The notes beneath the pieces were generated by a model. It was not told where the DNA came from. It saw only the letters and a program-made list of their open reading frames with translations, and did no database searches. A DNA stretch of 37,589 nt from NCBI GenBank assembly GCA_964472315.1, contig CAYYJS010000032.1, positions 1-37,589 on the forward strand. Direction: 5' to 3'. The stretch comes from CAYYJS01 sp964472315 (GTDB lineage: Bacteria; Verrucomicrobiota; Kiritimatiellia; UBA8416). Both the position numbers and the translations under genes were made by a program. Positions 1 through 8,965 of the stretch are shown here, in pieces (the stretch's first letter is position 1; each line of letters opens with the position of its first letter).

Positions 1-1025
1 GCTACCAGGAGATCCTCAGCGATCCCTCGTACAGCGGCCAGTTCGTGACGATGACGTACCCGGAAATCGGGAATACCGGCATCAACGCCGCGGATATGGA
101 GTCGCGCGCCTTCTTCGCGAACGGCTTCATCGTGCATGCGATCAACGCCGACAGCAACTGGCGTTGCGAGATGTCGCTGCGCGAGGCGTTGACGGCGCGC
201 GGCGTGCCCGCGATCGCGGGGGTCGATACGCGTGGCTTGACGGGCAGACTGCGCGATCGGGGGACCCTCAAGGGCTACCTGGCCGTCTGCGGCGACGTTT
301 CGGAAGCGGAGGCGGTCCGGCGCGCCGCGGCCTGGTGCGGGCTGGACGGCCAGGACTACGCCTCGCGGGTGTCGTGCGAGGCCGCGTACGACTGGGATAC
401 GGATGGCGCGCGGACGCGGTCCTGGGGCATCGCGACCGAACTGCCGGCGACGGATAGGCGCATCGTGGCGTTCGATTTCGGCATCAAGTGGAATATTCTG
501 CGCGGGTTGCGCCGTAGCGGCATGTCGGTTCGCGTCGTGCCCGCCCGTACGACGGCCGCGGACGTGCTGGCGCTCAAGCCGGACGGGGTGTTCCTCTCCA
601 ACGGCCCCGCCGACCCCGCGGCCGTGACCTACGCCGTGGACGCCGCGCGGGCGCTGATCGGCCGTGTGCCGGTGATGGGGATATGCCTCGGGCATCAGTT
701 GCTGGGCCTGGCCATGGGGGGACGCACGTACCGTCTCAAATTCGGACACCACGGCATCAACCATCCCGTGATGGACCTCGCGACGCGTGCGGTGGAAATC
801 ACGTCCCAGAACCACAATTTCGCCGTCGATCCTGAATCGCTGCCGTCCGACCGTGTCGAGGTGACGCACGTCAATTTGAACGACGGCACGGTGGAAGGTC
901 TGCGGAGCCGTACGGAGCCGGTCTTCTCGGTGCAGTACCATCCCGAGGCCGGTCCGGGACCGCACGATCCGTTCTATCTGTTCCAGCGGTTCCGCGAACT
1001 CATCGCGACATGGCGGTCGGGGTGA
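1..1025 (+). CDS. carA: Carbamoyl-phosphate synthase small subunit (5' truncated)
   Basis: This is the glutamine amidotransferase subunit of carbamoyl-phosphate synthase. It releases ammonia from glutamine for the large subunit CarB, at the head of the pyrimidine and arginine pathways in the cytoplasm. The reading frame is open from base 3, so the start lies left of the window. The first visible residues (YQEILSDPSYSGQ, then the TYPEIGNTGIN block) match the N-terminal CarA domain, so only a few dozen residues are missing. The class I amidotransferase domain shows the nucleophile in GICLGHQ (Cys codon 684-686), the FGHHGINHPV block, and the His-Glu pair in QYHPEAG (near 939-947). carB is not seen in the window. 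The function is secure; only the start is unknown. Confidence 0.95.
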   Translation, partial: YQEILSDPSYSGQFVTMTYPEIGNTGINAADMESRAFFANGFIVHAINADSNWRCEMSLREALTARGVPAIAGVDTRGLTGRLRDRGTLKGYLAVCGDVSEAEAVRRAAAWCGLDGQDYASRVSCEAAYDWDTDGARTRSWGIATELPATDRRIVAFDFGIKWNILRGLRRSGMSVRVVPARTTAADVLALKPDGVFLSNGPADPAAVTYAVDAARALIGRVPVMGICLGHQLLGLAMGGRTYRLKFGHHGINHPVMDLATRAVEITSQNHNFAVDPESLPSDRVEVTHVNLNDGTVEGLRSRTEPVFSVQYHPEAGPGPHDPFYLFQRFRELIATWRSG

Positions 1026-1123
1026 TGCGTCTTTTCCGCGCGTGCGGGCGTGGGCGCCGGTCGGCGGCACGCCGGGTGGCGGGTGGTGGTTCGCGGGATG
1101 CGGCGGACATCCGAGTGCGGGCC

Positions 1124-2101
1124 TCAACGTGCGCGGTTGAGCACTTGGCTGGCCTCGACCTTGGTCAGGTACGCGAGGAGGCCTTGAGCGATGCCCTGGG
1201 CGATGTCGTGGCGGTAGGTTTCCGTGGCGAGTCTGGCCCGTTCTCCGCCGTTGGAGAGGAACCCGCATTCGACCAGCGTGGCCGGGCAATGCGCGGACCG
1301 CAGGACTTCGAAGCGCGCGCGTTTGAGACCGCGGTCCGGAGTCTGTGTCCGCCGCCGCAGCTCGCGGTGGATGTGCAGGCCCAGAAGCGTATTGGCGGCA
1401 TCGGCCAGGTTCCCCCGGTAATGCGCAGCGTCAGGGCGCATCGAGCCGGTCGGCGGATACCCCGCGCAGGGCATGACGTAGGTTTCGATGCCGGAGGCGG
1501 CCTCGCGTTCGGCCTCGTTGACATGGATGCTGACGAACGCGTCGGCACCCCACCGGCGCGCCAGTTGCGTGCGTCGATCGAGCGTGAGCGTGCGGTCCTT
1601 GTCGCGTGTCAGGCGGACGGCGACACCGCACGCCCGGAGGGTCCCGGCGATGCGCCGGGCGATGTCCAGGACGATGTCCTTTTCAGGAGTCCCGTAGCCG
1701 GCGCCGGCGCCGGGATCGTCGCCGCCGTGTCCGGGATCCAGTACCACAAGCGTGGCGTCCTGATGACGCAGGACGTCGGATGCGCGCAGGCACGCCGAGA
1801 TGACGGCGGTGTCGTCGGCGGATGCGACGGTCCACAGGCCGTTGGACGCGGACGCGGATGCGTTCAACCAGAGCAGGTCGCCATCGTAGATGAGTCTGCG
1901 GCTGTCGGCATGGAAAGTCAGCGTGGAGTAGGCGCTCTTCAGCGTCAGCGTGGCGTTCGTCTCGACCGGTGGCGGGAAGCCGAACCGACCGGCCAGTTCG
2001 TGCAGCGAAACGACATCGTTGGTCGCGGGCGCGACGGGAACCGGCGCCGCGTGCGCGGCGCCGGCAAGCAGGGCGATGAAACAGAGGGATCGACAGTCCA
2101 T
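1124..2101 (-). CDS. N-acetylmuramoyl-L-alanine amidase (Amidase_3), secreted
   Basis: This zinc amidase cuts the bond between N-acetylmuramic acid and the stem peptide of peptidoglycan and acts in the periplasm. The Amidase_3 signature is complete: DPGHGG (first zinc His, about residue 125), the Glu of GTPEKDIVLD, the His of FVSIHVNE, and the catalytic Glu of TLVECGFLSN. A longer frame opens at 2176. I prefer the start at 2101 because it begins with a signal peptide (MDCRSLCFIALLAGAAHA, cleavage before AP). Residues between the signal and the catalytic domain form a poorly conserved N-terminal region. The gene diverges from the TPR gene at 2218. Roles in cell separation or wall recycling are both possible. 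Confidence 0.9.
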   Translation of the reverse strand: MDCRSLCFIALLAGAAHAAPVPVAPATNDVVSLHELAGRFGFPPPVETNATLTLKSAYSTLTFHADSRRLIYDGDLLWLNASASASNGLWTVASADDTAVISACLRASDVLRHQDATLVVLDPGHGGDDPGAGAGYGTPEKDIVLDIARRIAGTLRACGVAVRLTRDKDRTLTLDRRTQLARRWGADAFVSIHVNEAEREAASGIETYVMPCAGYPPTGSMRPDAAHYRGNLADAANTLLGLHIHRELRRRTQTPDRGLKRARFEVLRSAHCPATLVECGFLSNGGERARLATETYRHDIAQGIAQGLLAYLTKVEASQVLNRAR

Positions 2102-2161
2102 GCTCGCACTGTAGTGGAGTCCCTTCGTGGCGGCAATGCCCGTGTGGGCGACGATGAACTC

Positions 2162-2191
2162 TTGACGCGTTTTCACGTTGTGGTGTTAGAT
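2162..2191 (+). promoter_or_regulatory. Candidate sigma-70 promoter for the TPR gene
   Basis: TTGACG (2162-2167) and TTAGAT (2186-2191) are separated by 18 bp and lie just upstream of the ribosome site GGAGAG (2205-2210) of the gene at 2218. The -35 is good but the -10 is weak, so this is tentative. Confidence 0.3.
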
Positions 2192-2217
2192 ACGCAGACA
2201 AGACGGAGAGATACGCG

Positions 2218-3597
2218 ATGACCGAATTGACACTGGAGAATGCCCCGCGTGGAGCCCGCGACATGTTCAACAAGGGGTTCTCGGCGCTGGAGCGCGGCAA
2301 TCTGGACTATGCCATCGATCTTCTGACGCATGCCGTGGCGGAAGCGCCGGGGTTGGTGCGGGCATGGAAGTTTCTGCGGGCGGCCGAGATACGCCGCGTG
2401 CGGCAGCGGAAGACGGGGCACATCGGACGTGCCTTTTCCGATGCCGCCCGGATGCCTGGCTACGTCCGGGCCGGGTCGTTGCTCCGCAACGGCAAGGCCG
2501 AACGGGCTCTGCTGGTCGCCGAGAAGCTGCTGCGGGACGATCCCCTCAACATCCGGTATGTGAAGCTGTTCTGCGATATCGCGGTCGCGATGGAACTGCA
2601 CAACGTCGCGATCCTGACGTTCGATGCGTTGCGCGAGAACGATCCCCGCGATCCCGAGGTGCTGGATGGGATCGGGTCTCTGTACCTGCGGGTGGGGAAG
2701 GCCCGCGAGGCCCGTGAGTGCTTCGAGCAGCTCAGCGCCATTCGACCCAACGACGGCGAGGTGCTGAAGAAGTTGAAGGACGCCATGGCTCTGGACACCA
2801 TGGGTGGGTGGGACTCGGCGGCTGAGCGTGGCGCTACGTTCCATGAGATGCTCAAGGACGAAGAAGAAGCCGTCAAACTCGAGCGGCAGAACAAGTTCGT
2901 GCGGTCGGAGCGTGACGCGGATGCCCTGATCGAAGACCTGCGCGGCCAGATCGTCAATGAACCCAAGAACGTCAACCACTACCGGCAACTGTCCAAGTTG
3001 CTGGTCGAAATGGAGCGCTTTGACGAGGCCGCCAAGACGCTGCGTCAGGCCGTCGATCTCAATCCCGGCGACTCCGAGCTTGACGTGGCGCTGAGTCGGG
3101 TGCGCACGCAACACTACGAACACATCGTGGCGAAGGCGCGCGAATCGGGCGACGAGGCCGCGGTGCGGACGGCCGAACACGACCTGACGCACTTCGTCTT
3201 CGAGGACCTGCAGAGTCGCGTCGAGCGTTATCCGAACGACCTCGGGTTGCGGTTCGACTGGGGACGCACGCTGTTCCAGAACGACTACTTCAACGAGGCG
3301 ATTCAGCAGTTCCAGATGGCCCAGCGGAACCCCCGGCACCACGTGCGTGCGCTCTACTACATGGGGCTGTGTTTCAAGGCCAAAGGGCAGTACGACATGG
3401 CGATCGGGCAGATGGAGGCCGCCGGCGCCGACCTCACGGGTATGGACTTGGTGAAGAAGGACATTCTCTACGAGCTGGGCGTGCTGCACGAATTGAGCGG
3501 CGACAAGGCGAAGGCCGGTGGCTACTTCAAGCAGATCTACCAAGCCGATATCGGCTACCGCGACGTAGCCGAGAAAGTCGAGAAGGTCTACACCTGA
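2218..3597 (+). CDS. Tetratricopeptide-repeat protein
   Basis: This 459-residue soluble protein is made almost entirely of helical TPR-type repeats. Examples are FNKGFSALERGNLDYAIDLL near the N-terminus, YLRVGKAREARECFEQL near 155-170, and YYMGLCFKAKGQYDMAIGQM near 380-400. There is no signal peptide or membrane segment, so it is probably cytoplasmic. TPRs form scaffolds for protein-protein contacts; the partner cannot be read from sequence. The start is supported by GGAGAG seven bases upstream. Its last 10 bp overlap, tail to tail, the exonuclease gene on the other strand. The specific role is unknown. Confidence 0.85.
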   Translation: MTELTLENAPRGARDMFNKGFSALERGNLDYAIDLLTHAVAEAPGLVRAWKFLRAAEIRRVRQRKTGHIGRAFSDAARMPGYVRAGSLLRNGKAERALLVAEKLLRDDPLNIRYVKLFCDIAVAMELHNVAILTFDALRENDPRDPEVLDGIGSLYLRVGKAREARECFEQLSAIRPNDGEVLKKLKDAMALDTMGGWDSAAERGATFHEMLKDEEEAVKLERQNKFVRSERDADALIEDLRGQIVNEPKNVNHYRQLSKLLVEMERFDEAAKTLRQAVDLNPGDSELDVALSRVRTQHYEHIVAKARESGDEAAVRTAEHDLTHFVFEDLQSRVERYPNDLGLRFDWGRTLFQNDYFNEAIQQFQMAQRNPRHHVRALYYMGLCFKAKGQYDMAIGQMEAAGADLTGMDLVKKDILYELGVLHELSGDKAKAGGYFKQIYQADIGYRDVAEKVEKVYT

Positions 3598-4379
3598 TCG
3601 GACGGGGGCACGGGCCACTTGCCCTGCGACGCATTCTGCACGATCTCGCGCGTGTCGGCGGGGAAATCGTTGCGCAGCAACCACTCGATGAATCGCGGCT
3701 CGCGGGCGACCAGTTCGCGGAGAAGGGTGCCGGCGTTGCGTCCGAAATTGACCACGATCTCGCCGTTCTGCCACTTCAGCTTTCCCGTCCGGTCGGCCCA
3801 GGCGGGGTCATGCGGGTTGCAGAGCGCATCGAGCGCGACAATATCCCGCGGCAAGTCGCGATAGCGTTGGAACTGGCCTTGGAAGACCCGGATCGTGGCA
3901 TCGACATCGGCGGCGGCCCCGTGCGCGTCGAGGTGCATCTCCCCGCAGTAGAAGGCCAGGGCCGCCGTCAGGTCCCGCGGCTCGCGGGTGTGAAAGATCC
4001 GTTGCGCGTCGATCACACGGCGCCCGTCGACATCGAATGTCCGACCCGCGCGCCGGAACTCCTCGACGAGCATGGGGATGTCGAAGCGCAGCAGGTTGTA
4101 GCCGCCGAAGTCGCAGCCGTCGAGCGCGGAGGCGATCTCGTCTGCCAGTTCCCCGAACGAGGGACACTTGGCGATATCGGCATCGCGGATGCCGTGAATC
4201 GCGGTTGCCTCGGGTGGAATCGGCATACCGGGGTTGATCCGGTAGGTGACATCGCGCCGGGCTCCATCCGGCATGACCCGCGCGACGGCCAGTTCGACGA
4301 TGCGGTCCGAACGCGGGCTGATGCCCGTCGCTTCGATGTCGAAGATGGCCAGGGGACGCTCCAGTTTCCAGTAATACAC
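3588..4379 (-). CDS. DEDDh 3'-5' exonuclease (DnaQ/exonuclease I-like)
   Basis: This is a 263-residue member of the DnaQ-like exonuclease superfamily, which removes nucleotides from 3' ends with two metal ions. The motifs are in order: ExoI FDIEATG (D14, E16), ExoII in NLLRFDIPML (Asp near 99), and ExoIII HGAAADVDAT (His and Asp near 153-158), which makes it the DEDDh type. The C-terminal third (from about residue 185) has no domain I recognise. It contains WQNGEIVVNFGRNAG, a segment often seen after the nuclease in related proteins. It could serve in proofreading, repair or RNA trimming; it is too short for complete ExoI (SbcB). It overlaps the TPR gene convergently by 10 bp. Confidence 0.85.
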   Translation of the reverse strand: MYYWKLERPLAIFDIEATGISPRSDRIVELAVARVMPDGARRDVTYRINPGMPIPPEATAIHGIRDADIAKCPSFGELADEIASALDGCDFGGYNLLRFDIPMLVEEFRRAGRTFDVDGRRVIDAQRIFHTREPRDLTAALAFYCGEMHLDAHGAAADVDATIRVFQGQFQRYRDLPRDIVALDALCNPHDPAWADRTGKLKWQNGEIVVNFGRNAGTLLRELVAREPRFIEWLLRNDFPADTREIVQNASQGKWPVPPSDQV

Positions 4380-4471
4380 GGTCGTTTTTCTCCGAAGTTA
4401 GCCGTTGACATTAGCGGACGGCTTCGGGAGACTGTAGGCCCATTTGTAGGACGAATACGAGGAGAAATGCC

Positions 4472-4627
4472 ATGTCGCAACATTCCAGTCTGAAATCCGC
4501 GAGCAAGATTGCCTCCAAACGCAATGTTCTGAAGCGCTACGAGCGCATCAACATCCTGCAGGCACAAGGCAAATGGAAGGCGGGCAACCGTGGTCTCGGT
4601 CTGCCAAAAACCAAAGCCGGTGAGTAA
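4472..4627 (+). CDS. Small basic protein of the Verrucomicrobia/Chlamydiae family
   Basis: This 51-residue protein (MSQHSSLKSASKIASKRNVL at the start, LPKTKAGE at the end) is rich in Lys and Arg. It matches the compact pattern of the PVC small basic protein family (I recall the model name Chlam_Ver_rRNA). The family's function is not established; small size and charge suggest RNA or ribosome binding. The start is fixed by GAGGAG about seven bases upstream, and an ATG at 4467 is out of frame and soon stops. A perfect -35 (TTGACA, 4405-4410) lies upstream, but no convincing -10 is at the right distance. The SH3 gene follows after 34 bp. It is the best taxonomic marker in the window. Confidence 0.85.
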   Translation: MSQHSSLKSASKIASKRNVLKRYERINILQAQGKWKAGNRGLGLPKTKAGE

Positions 4628-4661
4628 ACGTCGCGACCGTATCGGTCTCGGGGAGGGCTCC

Positions 4662-5738
4662 ATGTTGCGTAGTCGACTGGCCGTGCTCCTCATCGGATTG
4701 CTCATGCCGTTGGCTGGCACGGGTGAGACCGGGACACGCCTGCACATCCAGGCGGATGGTGTCGATCTGCTGGCGGCCGCCGAAGCCGATGCCGAGAGCG
4801 TCGGGCAGGTTTCCCGGGGAGACGTGGTCGTCGCGACCGGCGTCGAAGAAGGCAACTGGGTACAAATCGAGGCGCCGGTATCGGCGGCGGTGTTCGTCTA
4901 CGGCGAACTGATCCGGGATAACGTTGTCGCGGTCAATTCCGTAAAGGTTCGCGCGGGCCCGGGCATCGGCTATCGGTCGGTCGGCGATGTAGCGAAGGGC
5001 GCGGCCGTGGTGGCGCGGGGACAGAAGGGCGATTGGATCCAGATCGCGCCTCCGGCCTCGGTGCGGCTCTGGATCAAACGCGACCATGTCGGGAAGCGCG
5101 GGCTGGTGCCTGCCGTCCCGCCGCCGGTCATGGATGAGCCCGCGCCGGAAGTTCACGAACCGATCGAGCCGCCGATGCGCACGGCGGCGGTTGCGGATCC
5201 CGTAACCGCGCCGCCGCTTCCGCCCGCTCCGGCCAAACCCGTCGTCGCCGCTCCACCGTCAGCCCCCGGAAAGTCAACCGGCGTGCCGGGCATCGCAGCG
5301 CCCGTGAAGGTGGGGCCGACGGTGGCGCCCCGCGAACCAGGCACGTCCGAGCAGTGGGTAGCGCCGCCCGAGCGGCCCTTCCAGCCCGTCGCGCAACCTC
5401 TGGTTCCCGTCCTGCGACCGGTTGTCGACACGGAGGATGCGGCTACCGCTTCAGGTCCCGCGCGTGTGCCCCGTGGACTGGCCCTGGTTGCGGGCGCACC
5501 GCAGGGAGCCCCCGTCACCATGTCGGGCGAGTTGCGTCCGGCCGGGCTGGCGATCTTCCGTCCCAGCGCCTACCGGTTGGTCGATCCCCTGGCGCCTGGG
5601 CCCGCCCGGACCGTCTGCTATGTGACCGGCGGCGCGGCCCTCGGCAAGGCTGTGGGAAGGCGCGTCTCGATCACGGGGCGCAAGTACTGGGTTCAGGGCG
5701 TGCGCGCCCCGGTGGTCGTCGCCGACAGCCTCAGATAG
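4662..5738 (+). CDS. Secreted protein with bacterial SH3 domains
   Basis: The preferred ATG at 4662 has GGAGG six bases upstream and begins a signal peptide (MLRSRLAVLLIGLLMPLAGT). A frame open from 4590 would bury that signal. Two SH3-like segments follow: a degenerate one at about residues 26-85 and a clear one at about 90-145 (VNSVKVRAGPGIGYRSVGDV, then KGDWIQIAPP). A long Pro/Ala-rich linker (about 150-260) leads to a C-terminal segment with a second small beta-rich region (CYVTGGAALGKAVGRRVSI). Bacterial SH3 domains usually bind peptidoglycan, so a periplasmic wall-associated role is likely. It overlaps ispH tail to tail by 8 bp. Confidence 0.8.
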   Translation: MLRSRLAVLLIGLLMPLAGTGETGTRLHIQADGVDLLAAAEADAESVGQVSRGDVVVATGVEEGNWVQIEAPVSAAVFVYGELIRDNVVAVNSVKVRAGPGIGYRSVGDVAKGAAVVARGQKGDWIQIAPPASVRLWIKRDHVGKRGLVPAVPPPVMDEPAPEVHEPIEPPMRTAAVADPVTAPPLPPAPAKPVVAAPPSAPGKSTGVPGIAAPVKVGPTVAPREPGTSEQWVAPPERPFQPVAQPLVPVLRPVVDTEDAATASGPARVPRGLALVAGAPQGAPVTMSGELRPAGLAIFRPSAYRLVDPLAPGPARTVCYVTGGAALGKAVGRRVSITGRKYWVQGVRAPVVVADSLR

Positions 5739-6567
5739 CTTCCAGCCTTTGTCGCACGGCCTCGATGACGAAATCGGGCGTCGATGCTCCGGCCGTCAGT
5801 CCGACGCAGGCAAACCGCGCGAAGTCGGTGTCGCGTATCTGATCGGCCGTCTGGATGTGGAAGGTGGGGCGGTGTCTGCCGGCATGCTCGACCAACCGCA
5901 GCGTGTTGGCGCTGTGGGCGCCGCCGACAACGACGATCGCGTCCGCCTGCCGCATCAGTTCGAGCAGTTCGCGCTGCCGGTTCCGCGTTGCCTTGCAGAT
6001 GGTGTCGAGCACCTTGATGTCCCCGAACCGCGCATGCATGGCCGTGGCGATCCGGCTGTACGAATCCGGAAACTGCGTGGACTGCGAGACGAGACACACA
6101 CGCTTCAGATCGGGCAGTGCGGGCACATCGTCGATATCCGCGACGACGTAGCCCCTGTCGCCGGCGAACCCCAGCAGGCCGGCAACCTCGGCGTGTTCCC
6201 GGTCGCCGAAGATGACGATGCTGTAACCCTCCCGGACGTGGCTCTTGATCGCGCCCTGAATGCGTGCGACGTCGGGGCACGTGGCATCGACGAGCGTCGT
6301 ATCGATGGCGCGCAGGAATCGGCGCCGTTCCGGCGAAACGCCATGCGCGCGGATGACCAAAGTGGCGCCGGCGGCCACGCTGGGGTCGGTAGTCTCCTGG
6401 ATGCCCTGTTGACGCAGTTCCGACATCATCTCGTTGTTGTGGATCAGCGGCCCGTCGGTGTAGATGGGGCACCGGGTCGATTCGCTTCGCGACAGCGTCT
6501 TCACCCGGTCCACGGCCCGACGCACGCCCCAACAGAATCCGGCCGACTTTGCCACCAGCACTCGCAT
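5731..6567 (-). CDS. ispH: 4-hydroxy-3-methylbut-2-enyl diphosphate reductase
   Basis: IspH (LytB) is the last enzyme of the MEP isoprenoid pathway. It reduces HMBPP to IPP and DMAPP with a [4Fe-4S] cluster. All three cluster cysteines are visible: C12 in GFCWGVRRA, C97 in DATCPD and C191 in DTICKATRNRQ. Substrate-site blocks GPLIHNN, RAHGVSP, SQSTQ and the C-terminal ASTPDFV are also present. The ATG at 6567 gives the usual family N-terminus (MRVLVAKSAGFCWGV). An in-frame GTG at 6588 would add seven residues and is less likely. The length of 278 residues is normal for the family. Its presence implies the MEP rather than the mevalonate route. Confidence 0.95.
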   Translation of the reverse strand: MRVLVAKSAGFCWGVRRAVDRVKTLSRSESTRCPIYTDGPLIHNNEMMSELRQQGIQETTDPSVAAGATLVIRAHGVSPERRRFLRAIDTTLVDATCPDVARIQGAIKSHVREGYSIVIFGDREHAEVAGLLGFAGDRGYVVADIDDVPALPDLKRVCLVSQSTQFPDSYSRIATAMHARFGDIKVLDTICKATRNRQRELLELMRQADAIVVVGGAHSANTLRLVEHAGRHRPTFHIQTADQIRDTDFARFACVGLTAGASTPDFVIEAVRQRLEAI

Positions 6568-6626
6568 GCCCGGACTATAGTACGCCACCCCGCACGTCGC
6601 CAGTCCGTAGTTACCCTGCGCGGGGG

Positions 6627-6655
6627 TTGTCCCGTGCGGCAGGCCGTGCTATAGA
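6627..6655 (+). promoter_or_regulatory. Sigma-70-like promoter for the polytopic membrane protein
   Basis: TTGTCC (6627-6632) and TATAGA (6650-6655) are separated by exactly 17 bp. Transcription would begin near 6662, only a few bases before the GTG at 6667, so the message may be leaderless or start translation further in. Confidence 0.5.
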
Positions 6656-6666
6656 CATGCCCACAC

Positions 6667-8739
6667 GTGAATGACAACGCCCAGTCTTGCGAAAGCGACC
6701 GCCCGATGCCCGACGGGGGTGTTCCAGAGCCTCGCGGCGTACCGGCGGTCCGGCGGTTGATGATTGCCGGTCTGGCGTGCTTTGTCTTCGGTGCCGCCTT
6801 TTTCCATGTATGCGGGGTGGACATCGGCTTCCACATTCGCACGGGCGCACACATCCTGGAAACCGGTGCGATTCCTTGTCGGAATACGTTCTCGTTCACG
6901 CAACCGGACGAGCCCTGGCTGTGTCAGCAATGGTGGCCCGGCGTCCTGTTGTACGCGATCTACACGGCAGCCGGTATCGCCGGGCTGATCGTGGCGAAAG
7001 CGCTCATGGCGGTTGCGATGTTTATGGTCGCCGCGTTGGGTTCCGGCGATGGGCATCGGCGCGGCGCGGCACCGCATGGTTGGGCCGACCTCCTGTGCGC
7101 CCTCGCGGCGTGCACGGCCGCGGTGGCGCTGGCCCGTGTGCGGTTCTTCGTCCGTCCGTTCATGCTGTCGGGCATCTTTTTCGCGGTGCTGACGGCACTG
7201 GACCGCCGTTACGCACGGGCATGGCCATGGCATGCCGTCGGCGTGCCCGTCCTCATGGCCGGTTGGGCCAATACCCACGCCGGCGTCATGTATGGGTACG
7301 TTCTTCTGGGTGTGCTCGCCTCCCTGGCGGCGCTGCGTTTTGCCAGGGCCTGCGTCAGGGGTGACCGCACGCGCGACGCGGCCGCATACGCTTGGTGTCG
7401 GCGCGAATTGGTTCAGCGCGTTGTCGGGGTGGGGGGCGGCATCGTCCTGTCGGCGGTGTCGGTCCAGCTCATCAACCCGTCGGGCGCGCGGGTTCTGCTG
7501 CTGCCGCTGACCTACTTTTTCGATCCGTTCTGGCACGGCCTGATCCTCGAATTCCGGAGCATGACCTGGAGTCAGGACCCCGGATTCTTCGTGGCGCTGG
7601 CCGTGTTGGCGGGGTTGACGCTTGCCGCGCGGGGCTCGATCGATATCGACCTCGGCGTGACCTGCCTGATTTTTGCGGCCCTGACGTTGCGCTCGCAACG
7701 CTGTGTGTTGTTCTTCGCGCTCGCCGCCGTTCCGTATGCGGCGAGTCTCCTGCGGCCGTACGCGCGCCGTCTTGGCCCGCATGCCCTGGGTGCGGCGGCG
7801 GTATCGCTGGCCCTGCTCTGGGGGCTGCTGACCGGGCTCGTCTTCACGCGCGACCGCGTGCGTCCGTTTGGTGTCGGCATCGCCCATCCGCTGCACCCGC
7901 TCGGCGTCTACGCGTTCATGCGCGATGCGGTGGCGCCGCAGCCTGTGTTCAACAGCATGGCATACGGTGCGGGCATGTTGTGGTGGCTGTACCCGGACTT
8001 CCGTCCGTTCATCGACGGCCGGTGCGAGGCCTACTCCAAGGAGTTCTGGCGCGATGTCTACCGCCCGGTGGAAGGGGCCGATGCCCGTTGGCGCGCCGTG
8101 TTCGACGAGTACGGCATCACGGCGGCGTTGTTGTACACGGCGGACGACTCCGGTCGGCCGCGTCTGGCGTCGGCCCTGCGCGGCGATCCCGATTGGGCTT
8201 TGGTGGCGTTCGACGATTTCGCGCAGCTCTACCTCAAGCGCACGGCGGCGAACGCCGCGGCGATCGCCGCGCATGCGCATCGTGTCTTGTGTCCGGGAGC
8301 GTCGCTCGACCTATCCGATCCCGAACGTATCCGCGCCGCGCATGACGAAGCGCTTCGGGCGGTGGCGGTCGAGCCCGCGTGCTGCTATGCGCGTCTCTGT
8401 CTTGCACGTACGGAGTTCGCCTTGGAGCGCTGGGCGTCTGCCGCACGACACTTCGCGCGCTTCCTGGCCCATCCCGGCATCCAGGTCGGGGGCGCCATCC
8501 ATCGCGACTATGGCTATGCGCTCTACCGGGCCGGCGCCGTGACGGATGCCGACCGGGTGCTGCGTCGGCTGGAGCGTGACCCCGAACACCGGGTGTTCGC
8601 ACTTTACCTGCGCCATCGGATCGCGGCGGAACGCGGCGACACCCGCACGGCCGTGCGTCTGATTACGCTGGCCCATGCCGAGGGGAGCAACGATGTCGGC
8701 GTCGCCGCGGCGTACCGCGAGTGGGTAACCCGCCCATGA
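6667..8739 (+). CDS. Polytopic membrane protein, GT-C-like, with repeat-like C-terminal domain
   Basis: This 690-residue protein has an N-terminal membrane half with roughly ten hydrophobic helices and a soluble C-terminal half (about 480-690) of TPR-like helical pairs. Just after the first helix the stretch DIGFHIRTGAHILETG, then NTFSFTQPDEPW, resembles the first extracytoplasmic loop of GT-C-fold membrane proteins (Asp followed by a short His-containing helix). I therefore suspect a lipid-linked sugar transferase or relative, but no catalytic assignment is safe. The GTG at 6667 is used because the promoter leaves little room upstream; an ATG at 6706 is the alternative. No ribosome site is strong for either. 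Confidence 0.7.
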   Translation: MNDNAQSCESDRPMPDGGVPEPRGVPAVRRLMIAGLACFVFGAAFFHVCGVDIGFHIRTGAHILETGAIPCRNTFSFTQPDEPWLCQQWWPGVLLYAIYTAAGIAGLIVAKALMAVAMFMVAALGSGDGHRRGAAPHGWADLLCALAACTAAVALARVRFFVRPFMLSGIFFAVLTALDRRYARAWPWHAVGVPVLMAGWANTHAGVMYGYVLLGVLASLAALRFARACVRGDRTRDAAAYAWCRRELVQRVVGVGGGIVLSAVSVQLINPSGARVLLLPLTYFFDPFWHGLILEFRSMTWSQDPGFFVALAVLAGLTLAARGSIDIDLGVTCLIFAALTLRSQRCVLFFALAAVPYAASLLRPYARRLGPHALGAAAVSLALLWGLLTGLVFTRDRVRPFGVGIAHPLHPLGVYAFMRDAVAPQPVFNSMAYGAGMLWWLYPDFRPFIDGRCEAYSKEFWRDVYRPVEGADARWRAVFDEYGITAALLYTADDSGRPRLASALRGDPDWALVAFDDFAQLYLKRTAANAAAIAAHAHRVLCPGASLDLSDPERIRAAHDEALRAVAVEPACCYARLCLARTEFALERWASAARHFARFLAHPGIQVGGAIHRDYGYALYRAGAVTDADRVLRRLERDPEHRVFALYLRHRIAAERGDTRTAVRLITLAHAEGSNDVGVAAAYREWVTRP

Positions 8740-8782
8740 GGGGCGCATCCTCGTCTTAGGGCGACGCGCGGTCGTCATCGCC

Positions 8783-8803
8783 CGACGGGCGCAAGCCCCG
8801 TCG
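8783..8803. other. Intergenic hairpin after the membrane-protein gene
   Basis: CGACGGG and CCCGTCG pair as a perfect 7-bp stem with a 7-base loop, 44 bp after the stop codon. No T-run follows, so it is at most a weak or Rho-assisted terminator. Confidence 0.3.
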
Positions 8804-8847
8804 TGGCGCCTGCGTGCGGGTCGGGGGTGCGGGCGTCGTCCCCCGCT

Positions 8848-8864
8848 GTCACGAAATTCGTGAC
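8848..8864. promoter_or_regulatory. Palindromic operator candidate upstream of the RND operon
   Basis: GTCACGAAATTCGTGAC is a perfect inverted repeat with 8-bp arms around one central base. It lies about 100 bp before the RND start at 8966. A loose promoter (GTGACA at 8860-8865, TTATTC at 8885-8890) would overlap its right arm, as in repressor-controlled efflux operons. No regulator gene is adjacent. Confidence 0.45.
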
Positions 8865-8965
8865 ATTTCCGGCCATGTTGCCCATTATTCACGCCCATGC
8901 GGGGATTGTGCCCCGCGGCGGAGCGGGTGGTCCGTTGTGACGGAATGGCGGCGGAGGTATATGCG

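Noticed and set aside
2173..3774. Long minus-strand open frame opposite the TPR gene
   Set aside because: It is a mirror of a GC-rich real gene. The plus frame has TPR motifs and a good ribosome site, while the minus frame has no recognisable pattern.
4405..4440. Full promoter for the small basic protein
   Set aside because: TTGACA is perfect, but the sequence 16-18 bp downstream does not resemble a -10 box, so I list only the -35 in the gene entry.
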